In this document: positions 16,223-26,047 of the stretch, piece after piece | Layout: every line of letters begins with the position of its first letter | Position numbering within the stretch: the first letter of the stretch is position 1 | Origin: an uncultured Lachnospiraceae bacterium | GTDB taxonomy: Bacteria; Bacillota; Clostridia; Lachnospirales; Lachnospiraceae | Length of the DNA stretch: 64,000 nt | Reading direction: 5' to 3' | Assembly (NCBI GenBank): GCA_910578645.1 | Contig: CAJTQI010000001.1 | Span: 248,001 to 312,000, forward strand | Notes under the pieces: model-generated | Told to the model about the DNA's origin: nothing | What the model saw: only the letters and a program-made list of their open reading frames with translations | Database searches by the model: none | Translations under genes and position numbers: made by a program

Positions 16223-18856
16223 TTACTCGGCCTCCCTTAGCCGTTCCACAACTGACCTCTTCGCCACAATATGATAGGCAATAAGCGGCAGCAATGCACC
16301 AAGCAGTACAAACACAGGCGCCACGGCCACAATCGGCACAGCCGTAAAGCGATAACTGAAAAACCAGAACATCCCTTCCAGCACATCACGTATAAGCGGC
16401 GCCAAAACGACCGATAAAAAGAGCGTAATCACTACGGAACTGCCTGCAAATATAATCCCTTCCGTAATCAACATTGTATTGAGCTGCCTGCCTGTCATTC
16501 CCACGGACTGCAATACTGCAAACTCTTTTTTCCTGGAAAAAATACTTGTCAGAATCGCATTGAGGAAATTCAGTATGCCAATAAGTCCCACGATAAAGCT
16601 TAACGTCATCCCGACGAAAAAGAACATATTCCTCATCCCGTAAAAGTTCTCTGCGTAAGTCATCCTGCTCTCATAATCATACCACCCGTCATCTTCCGTA
16701 AGACGCGCCATATAATCTTCCATGGCGTCTATCTTGTCATCATCACAGTCAAATGCATAGTACAATATTGCATCGGTTCCCGTCTCTTTACGGAAAGTAT
16801 CGGCTCCCATCACAAATTCATCCCTGCCGTAGAAACGGTAGTTAAGGCTTTTTGGCACAGCAACAAGGGCGCAGACTTCATATTCCACATCTTTGTACTC
16901 CACTGCTCTGCTTTTCCACAATTTCCCGGTGAAATCTTCGTCTTCCGCATATATTTCACCTGTTTCCGGATTATAAAACTCAAATTTATCCACATAACGA
17001 AGCGTAAGCGTATCTCCAACTTTTGCCCAGTGGGTGTCCGTCATCGGATTGCCATAGTCATCTGTACGGTAAACAGCCGCAATGTAATTGCCCTCTTGTT
17101 TTAGTTTCCTAATATCGCCTTTCAACACAGTCAATTTATCAAGTATGAAATCTTCCATGCCGTACATTTGTACATCATCCAACAGTTTATCGCCCACATG
17201 TTCAAGAACAGATATATATTCGTCCATCATCTCCCTGGAACTAAGATATTTTTTGGATGAGCGCACCCAATCTTCTGTCACAAATTCCTGTATACTAGAA
17301 ACCTGGCCATAAGTCCTGCCTCCCGTCACGCCTTCCTCAGATGTAATCTGTACAATAGCATCCTCTGAAACCGCCACATCCTTGCCCCATCTGACAGAAC
17401 CTGATTGGAAGTAGGAAGCTTCTGCAAAAACAAAATCCTGGCTCATGTCCCGAAGATATTTCTCCATGCTGAATCCGTTGCACAGAATGTATGTCAAATC
17501 GAGAATCACCACCGCCAACGACAAGGAAATCACTGTGACAACCGTTTTCTTTTTATTCCTGCCCAGATTTGCCCAGGCCATCCTGAAGACGGAAGCCCCT
17601 GTCTTTGCCTTCCTGGTTTTTCTTCTGCCGCTATTGCCTTCCGTATATCGCAACGCTTCTATCGGCGACACACGGGCCGCCATCCTGCGCGGTTTCCTAC
17701 AGGACAAGAACACTGTGATAAGGGAAAAAACTGCCGCACCGAGGAAAATAACCGGGCTGACAGAATATACTTCCTTGATGTCATTCATATTTTTTATCAC
17801 AACATGTGCGATTGCCATTCCCAATCCATAGCCCAACAATATACCGATTGGTATGCCAATTGCAGATAGGATGCATGCCTGGATAAATATGATTCGCTTA
17901 ATCTGCCGCGCTGTAGTGCCAATGGTTTTTAACAGCCCGTAAAACCTCACATCCCCTGCAACGGAAATCTGGAAAATATTATAAATAATGAGATATCCTG
18001 TCAAAGTAATTAAAATCACGGCCACGATAAGTCCAAACACCGTCTCCGGGTCAATATCGTCAGACAATTGGGACGATACATATCCCCAGTTAACACCCGT
18101 GCTGACATAATTGTCTTGCCCTGTCTCCTCACTTTGATAACCGTGCCGTTCTAAAATTGTTTGCATCTTTTTTTCAATGGAATTGGCATTTCCAAACACC
18201 ACATCCAATGTCCAATACCCCGTCATGTTATCCGTACCTTTAGTATCCAACTTATGAAGGATATTTTCCACGCGGCTTCGCGGAAGCAGCACATGATTTG
18301 CCACTACCGCCGGGTCATAGTCCCAGAAACCGCAGAGCGAGAAGGTTTCCGTTGTCTGCGTTCCGTCCACATTAAATGTCATAGTAAACTCATTTCCAAT
18401 TACCGGCTCTACACCCAAAAGCCCAAGTACCGTAGTATCTGTTGCCGCCTCGTTTGTTCCTTCTTGGGGAAGCCGCCCTTGTATCGGCTCTATAAACATA
18501 TGTTTTGCTCCATTGACGTCGCAATAGCTGATTTCCACATGGTTTTTGCGGAAAGGAGCATCCTCTGGCATCCCAAGAAAAAGCCTCTCTCCATATTCTT
18601 TGATGAGTGAGTCGCTCTTTAACTCATCCACTTTGTCCCTTGTGATATTCTTGAAAGTGCCATGGCTATATGCCCCTGCCCGACGGAAATTAGACTGTTC
18701 ATATCCATATTTCATGGACATGCCGGCCGTAAAAAGTGCCGCAAAAAGCACCGTCGTCAGCGCAATCGCCGATATGGTAATGATATTCCTCGCACGCCCG
18801 GACTTCATATGTTCAATACTAAGCCTGCGAATGCATTTTTTATTTGCTACTTTCAT
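16223..18856 (-). CDS. FtsX-family ABC transporter permease
   Basis: The 877-residue membrane protein has the MacB/FtsX layout. One TM segment near residues 25-47 is followed by a long extracytoplasmic domain to about 280. Three TM segments follow with the FtsX core ('FYGLLKTIGTTARQIKRII'), then a fourth TM and a second extracytoplasmic domain. A final FtsX core ends the protein ('EFAVLQSVGMTGRQLNTML'). Two FtsX domains in one chain fit the exporters paired with two-component systems in Firmicutes. It is the last gene of the regulator-kinase-ATPase-permease set, so export of, or protection from, a peptide or antibiotic is the usual inference. The substrate is unknown. Confidence 0.9.
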   Translation of the reverse strand: MKVANKKCIRRLSIEHMKSGRARNIITISAIALTTVLFAALFTAGMSMKYGYEQSNFRRAGAYSHGTFKNITRDKVDELKSDSLIKEYGERLFLGMPEDAPFRKNHVEISYCDVNGAKHMFIEPIQGRLPQEGTNEAATDTTVLGLLGVEPVIGNEFTMTFNVDGTQTTETFSLCGFWDYDPAVVANHVLLPRSRVENILHKLDTKGTDNMTGYWTLDVVFGNANSIEKKMQTILERHGYQSEETGQDNYVSTGVNWGYVSSQLSDDIDPETVFGLIVAVILITLTGYLIIYNIFQISVAGDVRFYGLLKTIGTTARQIKRIIFIQACILSAIGIPIGILLGYGLGMAIAHVVIKNMNDIKEVYSVSPVIFLGAAVFSLITVFLSCRKPRRMAARVSPIEALRYTEGNSGRRKTRKAKTGASVFRMAWANLGRNKKKTVVTVISLSLAVVILDLTYILCNGFSMEKYLRDMSQDFVFAEASYFQSGSVRWGKDVAVSEDAIVQITSEEGVTGGRTYGQVSSIQEFVTEDWVRSSKKYLSSREMMDEYISVLEHVGDKLLDDVQMYGMEDFILDKLTVLKGDIRKLKQEGNYIAAVYRTDDYGNPMTDTHWAKVGDTLTLRYVDKFEFYNPETGEIYAEDEDFTGKLWKSRAVEYKDVEYEVCALVAVPKSLNYRFYGRDEFVMGADTFRKETGTDAILYYAFDCDDDKIDAMEDYMARLTEDDGWYDYESRMTYAENFYGMRNMFFFVGMTLSFIVGLIGILNFLNAILTSIFSRKKEFAVLQSVGMTGRQLNTMLITEGIIFAGSSVVITLFLSVVLAPLIRDVLEGMFWFFSYRFTAVPIVAVAPVFVLLGALLPLIAYHIVAKRSVVERLREAE

Positions 18857-18899
18857 GAAAGCCTTCCTCCATTCATACTAATCTTACACTAACCGCCAT

Positions 18900-18997
18900 G
18901 TCACAGCTTTGCTGTGACTCAAATCCGTGCGGAGAATGCCCGTATTTTGGGCATTCTCCGGCGTGAGAAAAGTCTGCATAGCAGACTTTTCTCACGC
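18900..18997 (-). repeat. three consecutive hairpins between ABC ATPase and permease genes
   Basis: There are three back-to-back perfect inverted repeats: GTCACAGC-TTT-GCTGTGAC (18900-18918), GGAGAATGCCC with its complement (18931-18959), and a 17-bp arm pair around ATA (18961-18997). The last covers the ATPase stop codon. None has a T run, so RNA processing, stability or differential expression within the operon is likelier than termination. The middle stem recurs at 62788-62813. Confidence 0.8.
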
Positions 18998-19654
18998 TAT
19001 TTTCCCATCCTCAATGCGGATGATGCGGTCGGCCAGCTGCGCAATCTCCTCATTATGGGTAATCATCACAATGGTCTGGGCAAACCTCTGACTACTTACT
19101 TTTAGCAGGCTCAAGACGTCCTGGCTCGTCTTGGAATCCAAATTCCCGGTAGGTTCGTCCGCCAGTATAATGGCCGGTTTTGCCGCAAGGGCGCGTGCCA
19201 TAGCCACCCTCTGCTGCTGCCCGCCGGACAGGTTGCTTGGCAAATTCTGTAATTTGGCAGACAAGCCTAACATATCGATAATCTGTTGAATGTATTTGCA
19301 ATCCGGCTCATTCCCGTCAAGCTCCACCGGAAGTACAATATTCTCGTATACGTTTAGCACCGGCACCAGATTGTAATTCTGGAATACAAAGCCAATCTTT
19401 CTGCGTCTGAAAATGGTCAGCTCCTCGTCCTTTAGCGTAAAGATTTCCTTGCCGTCCACATTGACGCTCCCGGATGTGGGTCTGTCTAACCCACCAAGCA
19501 TGTGAAGCAGTGTGCTCTTACCGCTTCCGCTGGTTCCCACAACCGCCACAAATTCACCCTTCTCCACTTCCAAATCCACACCGGCCAAAGCATGTACTTC
19601 ATTCTCCCCTTGACCATATACTTTCTTAAGATTCTTAGTTGATAATATAACCAT
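18992..19654 (-). CDS. ABC transporter ATP-binding protein (MacB/LolD type)
   Basis: The 220-residue ATPase contains Walker A 'GTSGSGKS' (40-47), the Q loop 'FVFQNYNLVPVL', signature 'LSGGQQQRVAMARAL', Walker B with 'ILADEPTGNLDS', and the H loop 'VMITHNEE'. Short stand-alone ATPases with this signature pair with FtsX-type permeases; the permease gene follows directly. It is preceded by a terminator-like hairpin that separates it from the kinase gene, so it probably has additional regulation. Confidence 0.95.
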   Translation of the reverse strand: MVILSTKNLKKVYGQGENEVHALAGVDLEVEKGEFVAVVGTSGSGKSTLLHMLGGLDRPTSGSVNVDGKEIFTLKDEELTIFRRRKIGFVFQNYNLVPVLNVYENIVLPVELDGNEPDCKYIQQIIDMLGLSAKLQNLPSNLSGGQQQRVAMARALAAKPAIILADEPTGNLDSKTSQDVLSLLKVSSQRFAQTIVMITHNEEIAQLADRIIRIEDGKIA

Positions 19655-19680
19655 ATGAATATCTGCTCCCCTTTCCTATT

Positions 19681-19723
19681 AAAAAATCTGTACCGTGAAG
19701 CTATTTCCTTCACAATACAGATT
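19681..19723 (-). terminator. intrinsic terminator/attenuator between kinase and ABC genes
   Basis: On the minus strand AATCTGTA-TT-GTGAAG, loop, CTTCAC-GG-TACAGATT is followed by TTTT. It lies between the histidine kinase stop (19790) and the ATPase start (19654), inside a gene set expected to be co-transcribed. Confidence 0.75.
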
Positions 19724-19789
19724 ATTACATCATATTCTTTCCACAATCTTTCCCGGAGAAAAAATAAATATGACAGTTTTGAAAGAATC

Positions 19790-20719
19790 TTATACACCAG
19801 GCAGATACATCGAAAAAACTGCGCCCTTTCCTTTCACAGAAACTAATTTCATATAGCCCGACTGCTGTTTTAATATCTCTCTGGCAAGATACAGTCCGAT
19901 TCCGACTCCTTCCTGAGCGGACACCTCCGGTGAACGATAAAATCGCCCGAATACCTTCGTATGTTCTTCTTCTGCGATTCCTGTACCCGTATCCGCCACG
20001 TCAATGCATACAAAAAGTTCATAGGGCTTCACACTGACTGTAATACCGCCGCTTTCAGTATATTTGATGGCGTTGTCAATCAAATTGCCCAAGGCTTCCA
20101 AAGTCCATTTACTATCAAAACATGCTTGTACATCCCGTATATCTTCATATCTGACATCCAAATACAGACCTTTTTCCCGGGCACGACCCAAATACTGTCT
20201 CTCCATTTCTTCCAACATAGGAGCAATAAATGACTTTTTAGGATGCAGAACTAAAATCCCCGTCTCCAATCTGGACAGCTCTACCAATGAATAAATTAAG
20301 AAGTTGAGTTTTTTGGCCTGGCTCTCCAACAGTTCTATATTCTCCTTGCATTTAGCAGGCTCCTCCTGCTCCTTCAACAACTCTGTATAGAGCAATATAT
20401 TGGCAAGTGGCGTCTTCGTCTGATGGGAAATATCCGCAACCAAAGTCTTAATCCGGTCCCTCTCGACGGCAATTTTCCTGGCCGATATTTCCGATGCGTC
20501 AAGATACTCCGACAGCCTGTTCTCCACCGCCGCGTAGACGGATTCATCAAAAGTATTCGCCTGGAAAGTCCCGTCCATAGCGGCCTGCAACATGTCGTTC
20601 ATCCGTTGCAGGCTACGCTTCCTATGGCTGTAATCAATCAGGATAATAAGGCCAGCACCCGCCAGGCTCAGTACACCTATGACAAATACGATAACCGCCA
20701 TTGTTCCATCTACTATCAC
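19790..20719 (-). CDS. sensor histidine kinase with one transmembrane segment
   Basis: Order: one TM helix (about 7-29), a linker, HisKA with the phospho-accepting H99 in 'ADISHQTKTPLANILL', and an HATPase_c domain with the N box 'LIDNAIKYTE', G1 'DTGTGIAEEE' and G2 'GVGIGLYLAREI'. It has almost no extracytoplasmic part, so it probably senses through the membrane or through its partner transporter, as Bce-type kinases do; that is inference. The start is GTG at 20719 (an ATG at 20701 is also in frame). It follows the regulator gene by 31 bases. Confidence 0.93.
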   Translation of the reverse strand: MIVDGTMAVIVFVIGVLSLAGAGLIILIDYSHRKRSLQRMNDMLQAAMDGTFQANTFDESVYAAVENRLSEYLDASEISARKIAVERDRIKTLVADISHQTKTPLANILLYTELLKEQEEPAKCKENIELLESQAKKLNFLIYSLVELSRLETGILVLHPKKSFIAPMLEEMERQYLGRAREKGLYLDVRYEDIRDVQACFDSKWTLEALGNLIDNAIKYTESGGITVSVKPYELFVCIDVADTGTGIAEEEHTKVFGRFYRSPEVSAQEGVGIGLYLAREILKQQSGYMKLVSVKGKGAVFSMYLPGV

Positions 20720-20750
20720 GATATCTTCTAAACCTACCCCTCAATTCTAA

Positions 20751-21461
20751 TCATTCAAACCGGTATCCTATCCCATACACCGTCTTAATTCTTTCCTGCA
20801 TAGCCAGCTTGTCCCGCAAACGTTTCACTGTGACAGACAGTGCATTCTCGTCCACAAATACCGATTCCACAGACCAGATATAATCAAGCATCTGCTCTCT
20901 GGTCAGGGTTATGCCACGGTTTTCCACAAGAATGCGCAAAAGTTTCTGTTCGGTCTTACTTAACTCAACCTTCTGTTCATGATGGACAAATTGCATCTGT
21001 GCAAAGTCAAACCGGTAATCATCTATCACAAATATCTGCCCTGGCTCATGCTGTAATTGTCCTGCTGCCTGCCCATACTGCTGCCCCATGCGCCGAAGCT
21101 GTGTGTCCACACGCGCCCGTAACACTGCCAGGCTAAAGGGTTTGGTGATATAATCGTCCGCCCCCATCTCCAACCCTGTTACAATATCGGCTTCCATATC
21201 ATTGGCGGTAAGCATGATAACGAACATACCATACTTTTTCTTAACCTCTGTCAGAAAATCAAAACCGTTACCATCGGGCAAATTTACATCTAACAATATA
21301 AGAGCAAACTGTGTGCCCTTATCCTGGCATTCTTTAAGCAGCTCGCGCGCTTCTCCAAGGGTTTTACTGCTCACTGTCTCTGTATTCTCATTGTGCAAAG
21401 CACGGCAAAGGCCGCCCGCAAGAACTGCATCGTCTTCCACAATCAATATCCGGTATCCCAC
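20751..21461 (-). CDS. OmpR-family response regulator
   Basis: The receiver domain has the acidic pair 'VEDDAVL', phospho-acceptor D58 in 'LLDVNLPDG', and K107 in 'ITKPFS'. The C-terminal winged helix is of the OmpR/PhoB type ('VELSKTEQKLLRILVENRG', 'MLDYIWS', 'VTVKRLRDKL'). It is first in the regulator-kinase-ATPase-permease cluster. Likely targets are its own operon or the ABC genes behind the internal terminator. Confidence 0.95.
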   Translation of the reverse strand: MGYRILIVEDDAVLAGGLCRALHNENTETVSSKTLGEARELLKECQDKGTQFALILLDVNLPDGNGFDFLTEVKKKYGMFVIMLTANDMEADIVTGLEMGADDYITKPFSLAVLRARVDTQLRRMGQQYGQAAGQLQHEPGQIFVIDDYRFDFAQMQFVHHEQKVELSKTEQKLLRILVENRGITLTREQMLDYIWSVESVFVDENALSVTVKRLRDKLAMQERIKTVYGIGYRFE

Positions 21462-21496
21462 TTTATGTCATCTCCAATATGTGATTTGAAATCTGG

Positions 21497-23269
21497 CTAC
21501 TTTAACTCATTGGCTGTCATATAGAAATGATGGTAAATGCCGCCAAGCGCAAGAAGACTCTCATGGGTTCCTTCCTCCACAATCCCTTCTTCTGTCAGCA
21601 CCAAAATCCTGTCGGAATTGCGTATGCTGGATAACCTGTGGGCGATAGTAATCGTCGTCCTCCCTTTGGCAAGAGCCTCCAATGATTTTGCGACCTGAAA
21701 TTCACTCTCATTGTCAAGCGCCGAAGTGGCTTCATCCATAATAAGGATGGGCGGATTTTTCAAAAATACTCTGGCAATGCTGATGCGTTGTTTCTGCCCG
21801 CCGGATAGTTTCACGCCCCGCTCTCCCACATAGGTGTCATAACCGTCTTTCAATGCCGTGATGAACTCATGTGCACCTGCCCGTTTTGCCGCTTCAATGA
21901 CTTCTTCCATGGAAGCGCCTTCCTTTCCGTAGGCGATATTTTCATACACCGTCCCTGAGAAAAGATACACGTCCTGCTGCACCATACCAATATTTTTCCG
22001 CAGACTCTTAATCGTATAATGATGTATACTCTGTCCGTCCAACAAGATTTCTCCCTGGTCGATATCATAAAACCGTGGGATAAGGTTACAGAGTGTGGTC
22101 TTGCCACCGCCGGAAGGGCCTACGATGGCAATCTTTTCCCCTGCATGAATATCCAGATTTAAGTCCCTAAATACCACATTATGGTCATCGGGATACTCAA
22201 AACCTACATTGTGAAACACAATATTGCCCTGAGGACGCACACATTCCACCGCTCCCGGTTCATCGAAAATCTCAATGTCACTGTCCATAATCTGTACGAA
22301 TCTTTCAATACCCGTCATGCCTCTTTGGAATTGCTCCGCAAACTCAATAATCCTTCGGATTGTGGCAATGAGCGTACTCACGTACATCACATAGGCCACC
22401 AAATCCCCGGGCGCAATCTTACCTTTTACCATGAAGATGCCGCCTGCAACCAAAAGCACCAGATACATGACGCCGTCAAAAGCTCTTGTGGTTGTCTGGA
22501 ACGTGGCCATAAACTTATAAGTCTCTTTTTTAATATGGTAAAAGTTTACATTATCCCTCTCAAACTTCTCCTGTTCCTTTTCCTCGTTGGTAAAAGCCTT
22601 CACCACTTTCTGTCCAAGAAGGCTGTCTTCAATCCTGGCATTCAGCTCACCAATCTGGACACGCTGTTTGCGGAACGCCTCCCGCATACGCAGATTGATT
22701 GCCGTACAGGTGATGGCCATAACCGGAACCACCGCAAAAAGTATCAGCGTCAAAGACAGACTGATTCTGGATAAGATAATAAAAGAGATAACCGCCTTGA
22801 TACCCGCAATAAAAAATTCCTCCGGACAATGATGGGAAAATTCCGTCACATCAAATAAATCGTTCGTAATCCTTCCCATAATCTGTCCGACCTTCGTATT
22901 GTTGTAGTAGGTATTGGACAATTTCTGCAAATGGGCGTAGGCGTCACGCCGCATATCCGTCTCAATGCGCGTACCCATCACATGTCCCGTATATGCCATA
23001 TAGAAATTTGCCACAGAATCTACGATACGCAGGCACAGATACAGCGCGCCAAGACGCAGGATAACCGCCACCGTAAGAGACGACAAATCACTCATTCCCG
23101 CATTGGTGATAAAGCGGATAATCATTGGCAACACCAATTCACAGATAGTCGTCAGACCTGCGCAGAATAAATCCATAACAACAATATGTAAATATTTCTT
23201 ATAATATGGGAGGAACCGCTGCAGCAATTCCCCCGCTTTGTAAGTTTTTGTACCCGTCTGTGTTTCCAT
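21497..23269 (-). CDS. ABC exporter half-transporter (MsbA/MDR-like)
   Basis: The 590-residue protein fuses a six-TM exporter domain (about 20-320) to an ATPase. The ATPase shows Walker A 'GPSGGGKTTL', Q loop 'MVQQDVYLFSGTV', signature 'LSGGQKQRISIARVFL', Walker B 'ILIMDEATSALD' and H loop 'TIAHRLSS'. It should work as a homodimer, exporting lipids, peptides or drugs. It lies 35 bases upstream of the response regulator gene on the same strand, so it may belong to the same stress-response transcript. The substrate cannot be told. Confidence 0.93.
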   Translation of the reverse strand: METQTGTKTYKAGELLQRFLPYYKKYLHIVVMDLFCAGLTTICELVLPMIIRFITNAGMSDLSSLTVAVILRLGALYLCLRIVDSVANFYMAYTGHVMGTRIETDMRRDAYAHLQKLSNTYYNNTKVGQIMGRITNDLFDVTEFSHHCPEEFFIAGIKAVISFIILSRISLSLTLILFAVVPVMAITCTAINLRMREAFRKQRVQIGELNARIEDSLLGQKVVKAFTNEEKEQEKFERDNVNFYHIKKETYKFMATFQTTTRAFDGVMYLVLLVAGGIFMVKGKIAPGDLVAYVMYVSTLIATIRRIIEFAEQFQRGMTGIERFVQIMDSDIEIFDEPGAVECVRPQGNIVFHNVGFEYPDDHNVVFRDLNLDIHAGEKIAIVGPSGGGKTTLCNLIPRFYDIDQGEILLDGQSIHHYTIKSLRKNIGMVQQDVYLFSGTVYENIAYGKEGASMEEVIEAAKRAGAHEFITALKDGYDTYVGERGVKLSGGQKQRISIARVFLKNPPILIMDEATSALDNESEFQVAKSLEALAKGRTTITIAHRLSSIRNSDRILVLTEEGIVEEGTHESLLALGGIYHHFYMTANELK

Positions 23270-23312
23270 GGGAATACTCCTGTCTATTCGTATTGTTCTA
23301 AATTTTTATGGG

Positions 23313-24611
23313 CTATGAAAAATATGCCAGGAAAGCCATCTTCGTATCAACCTGGTCACTCACAGCCCCAAACTCTCTGATAGAATGCATGGCCAGAACG
23401 GGCGCGCCCATGTCCACCGTGGGAATTGTGGTAAGTCCCGACAACGCCGGACCGATTGTGGAGCCGCCCGGAATATCATTTCTGTTCACAAATCTCTGAA
23501 AAGGAACACCCGCACGCTCACAGGCATCCATAAAATACGCGGCGCCAAATGCCGTGGTGGCATAACGCTGGGACGCCGAGTACTTAATCACCGGGCCCCC
23601 TCCCAACACGGGACGGTTCTCCGGGTCATGCTTATCCCCGTAATTCGGATGAACCCCGTGAGCCAAGTCGGCAGAAACCGACGTGGAATTTCCAATCGCC
23701 TGGAAGTAAGCGTCATCCGTCATTCCCAGATTCTTACAAATCCGGTTCAAAACATGCAACAGCAAACCGGAATGAGCACCCTGTGCGGAAACGCTCCCCA
23801 CTTCCTCATGGTCAAATGCAGCGAATGCCTTACATCCTTTCCCTTGTTCCGCCTCCGTAAGCGCTGACAGACCAGCATAAACCATAGACAAATCATCGAT
23901 ACGTGAGGCCGAAATAAATTCGTGGTTTGGGCCCATCAGGATTCCCTTTTGGTATTCATACAAAAACAATTCATAGTCTATGACATCAGATTTTTCGATA
24001 CCCGTTTCTTCCCAAATCAACTCAGGTAGATAATCACTTTTCTCCATGCCATCCTTCCTCATGGATAGCAGCGGTAAAATTTCCGCCTGCTTGTTGTAGC
24101 CGCCCTTGTCGTTCACATCTCTATGCAAATGAATACACAGATTGGGAATGATAAAAAGAGGTTTGTCAATCCTCACCAACTCCTCTTTTAACTTACCGTC
24201 TTTTTTTACAACCAACCGCCCCGCTAACGCAAGGGGTCTGTCAAACCATGTGCTCAGGATAGCGCCGCCGTAAATCTCTACGTTTACTTTGACATAGCCA
24301 TCCGGCGTGACCGTACATGCGCCAGGTTTTATTTTAAGCCCCGGAGAATCAAGATGTGCCCCTATTATACGGAATCCTTCTTCCGCCAGGTTCCCTTCCC
24401 CTAAGACAAAGGCAATCACCGCAGACTGATTTTTTACCATAAAATACTTACCGCCCTTATCTAACACCCAGGGCTTTGTCTCTTTCAGTTCCGTGAACCC
24501 ACACTCCCTAAGCATGTCCGCCCCATTCTTCGCCGCATGGTAAGCGGTGGGACTGTCATTCAAATACCGCAACAACCCATTGGCATATGCAAGTCTCTCA
24601 CTCTCATCCAT
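23313..24611 (-). CDS. M18-family aminopeptidase
   Basis: This cytosolic di-zinc aminopeptidase preferentially removes N-terminal acidic or neutral residues. Metal and catalytic motifs are visible: 'GAHLDSPGLKIKP', 'ICIHLHRDVND'-like, 'FDHEEVGSVSAQGAHS' and 'HPNYGDKHDPENRPVLGGGPVIK'-type C-terminal (cited in part: GDKHDPENRP). I start at the ATG at 24611, with GGAGG 9 bases upstream, giving 432 residues. The longer frame runs back into a terminator hairpin and has a membrane-like, unlikely N-terminus. Confidence 0.93.
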   Translation of the reverse strand: MDESERLAYANGLLRYLNDSPTAYHAAKNGADMLRECGFTELKETKPWVLDKGGKYFMVKNQSAVIAFVLGEGNLAEEGFRIIGAHLDSPGLKIKPGACTVTPDGYVKVNVEIYGGAILSTWFDRPLALAGRLVVKKDGKLKEELVRIDKPLFIIPNLCIHLHRDVNDKGGYNKQAEILPLLSMRKDGMEKSDYLPELIWEETGIEKSDVIDYELFLYEYQKGILMGPNHEFISASRIDDLSMVYAGLSALTEAEQGKGCKAFAAFDHEEVGSVSAQGAHSGLLLHVLNRICKNLGMTDDAYFQAIGNSTSVSADLAHGVHPNYGDKHDPENRPVLGGGPVIKYSASQRYATTAFGAAYFMDACERAGVPFQRFVNRNDIPGGSTIGPALSGLTTIPTVDMGAPVLAMHSIREFGAVSDQVDTKMAFLAYFS

Positions 24612-24642
24612 TTTCCTATACCTCCAAACATAAAAATGATAC

Positions 24643-24693
24643 AAAAAAGCCACATACATGCCGCTTGATTTTATCATAAGCACGATGTAGCTT
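24643..24693 (-). terminator. terminator downstream of ahcY
   Basis: On the minus strand AAGCTACAT and ATGTGGCTT (one G-T pair) enclose GCTT...AAGC and are followed by a run of six T. It lies between the ahcY stop and the M18 ribosome binding site and supports separate transcripts. Confidence 0.65.
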
Positions 24694-24756
24694 TTTTATT
24701 ACTTTTTATTCAGTTGGCAATACCATTCTGCCGCCAAAACATTCTACAGGAAACGC

Positions 24757-26004
24757 TTATACCGCATAACTGTTCAGGTATTTCTCCTGTTCCGGTGTAA
24801 GCACATCAATTTCCTTTCCGAGGAATGCCAGTTTACGCTTCGCCACATCCCTGTCTACCTCTTCCGGCACATCAATCAGCTTCTCTTTAAGCTCGCTGCC
24901 ATGCTCTACCAGATATTTAGCAGAAAGCGCCTGGATTGCAAAACTCATGTCCATAATTTCTGCCGGGTGCCCGTCTCCTGCTGCCAGATTTACAAGGCGT
25001 CCCTCCGCCAGTACGAAAATCCATTGTCCGGTAGGCAGTTTATAACCCATAATATTCTTGCGCTGTTCTTTTTTCTCCACCGCATTCACTTTCAGCCATG
25101 CCATATCAATCTCACAGTCAAAATGTCCTGCGTTGCAAAGGATTGCCCCTTCTTTCATCTCTGCGAAATCTTCCTTATCGATTACGCCGTCACAACCTGT
25201 CACAGTGATAAAGAAGTCACCTACTTTGGCAGCCTCTTTCATAGGCATTACATCGAATCCGTCCATAACCGCTTCAATCGCTTTAATCGGGTCAATCTCT
25301 GTCACAATGACTCTTGCACCGAGACCTTTGGCCCGCATAGCGGTACCCTTACCGCACCATCCGTATCCTGCTACGACTACAATTTTACCTGCCACAATCA
25401 GGTTCGTCGTCCTGTTGATGCCATCCCACACGGATTGTCCGGTACCGTATCTATTGTCGAAGAAATGCTTACATGCCGCATTGTTTACACGCACCATAGG
25501 GAATTTTAACTCCCCTGCCTTGTTCATGGCCTCCAGACGGATAATTCCTGTGGTCGTCTCTTCGCATCCACCGATAATATTCGGAATCAGATGAGGCATC
25601 TCCTTATGCACCATCGTCACCAGGTCGCCGCCGTCATCAATAATAATATTCGGCTCCGCCTCTAACACATGGCGGATATGCATCTCATATTCTTCCGGTG
25701 TCGCACCGTACCATGCGTGCACCTCAAGCCCTGCCTTGACAAGGGCTGCCGCCACGTCATCCTGCGTAGACAAAGGATTGGAACCCGTCACATACATTTC
25801 GGCCCCGCCTGCCGCAAGTACCAGGCACAGATAGGCCGTCTTCGCCTCCAAGTGTACGGACAATGTCACCTTCTTACCCGCAAAAGGCTTGCTCTCGGAA
25901 AATTCCTTCTCCAGCGTACGCAAAAGGTCGCAATTCCTCTTAACCCACTCAATCTTTCTCTCACCGGATTCGGCAAGATTAATGTCTCTGATTTCGCTAC
26001 TCAT
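24757..26004 (-). CDS. ahcY: S-adenosylhomocysteinase (short type)
   Basis: AhcY splits S-adenosylhomocysteine into adenosine and homocysteine, with bound NAD as cofactor. Family motifs are 'DINLAESGERKIEWV', 'SVHLEAKTAYL', 'GCEETTTGI', the Rossmann loop 'VVAGYGWCGKG', 'GHFDCEIDM' and 'LAAGDGHPAEIMDMSFA'. At 415 residues it lacks the roughly 40-residue insert of eukaryotic-type enzymes, as in archaeal and Thermotoga forms. Many Firmicutes use Pfs/LuxS instead, so its presence points to a different SAH salvage route. The leader (227 bases) is unusually long and structured. Confidence 0.96.
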   Translation of the reverse strand: MSSEIRDINLAESGERKIEWVKRNCDLLRTLEKEFSESKPFAGKKVTLSVHLEAKTAYLCLVLAAGGAEMYVTGSNPLSTQDDVAAALVKAGLEVHAWYGATPEEYEMHIRHVLEAEPNIIIDDGGDLVTMVHKEMPHLIPNIIGGCEETTTGIIRLEAMNKAGELKFPMVRVNNAACKHFFDNRYGTGQSVWDGINRTTNLIVAGKIVVVAGYGWCGKGTAMRAKGLGARVIVTEIDPIKAIEAVMDGFDVMPMKEAAKVGDFFITVTGCDGVIDKEDFAEMKEGAILCNAGHFDCEIDMAWLKVNAVEKKEQRKNIMGYKLPTGQWIFVLAEGRLVNLAAGDGHPAEIMDMSFAIQALSAKYLVEHGSELKEKLIDVPEEVDRDVAKRKLAFLGKEIDVLTPEQEKYLNSYAV

Positions 26005-26047
26005 TGATAGTTTCCTCCTTAAAATTAATCAGCCGAATTTTTATTAT

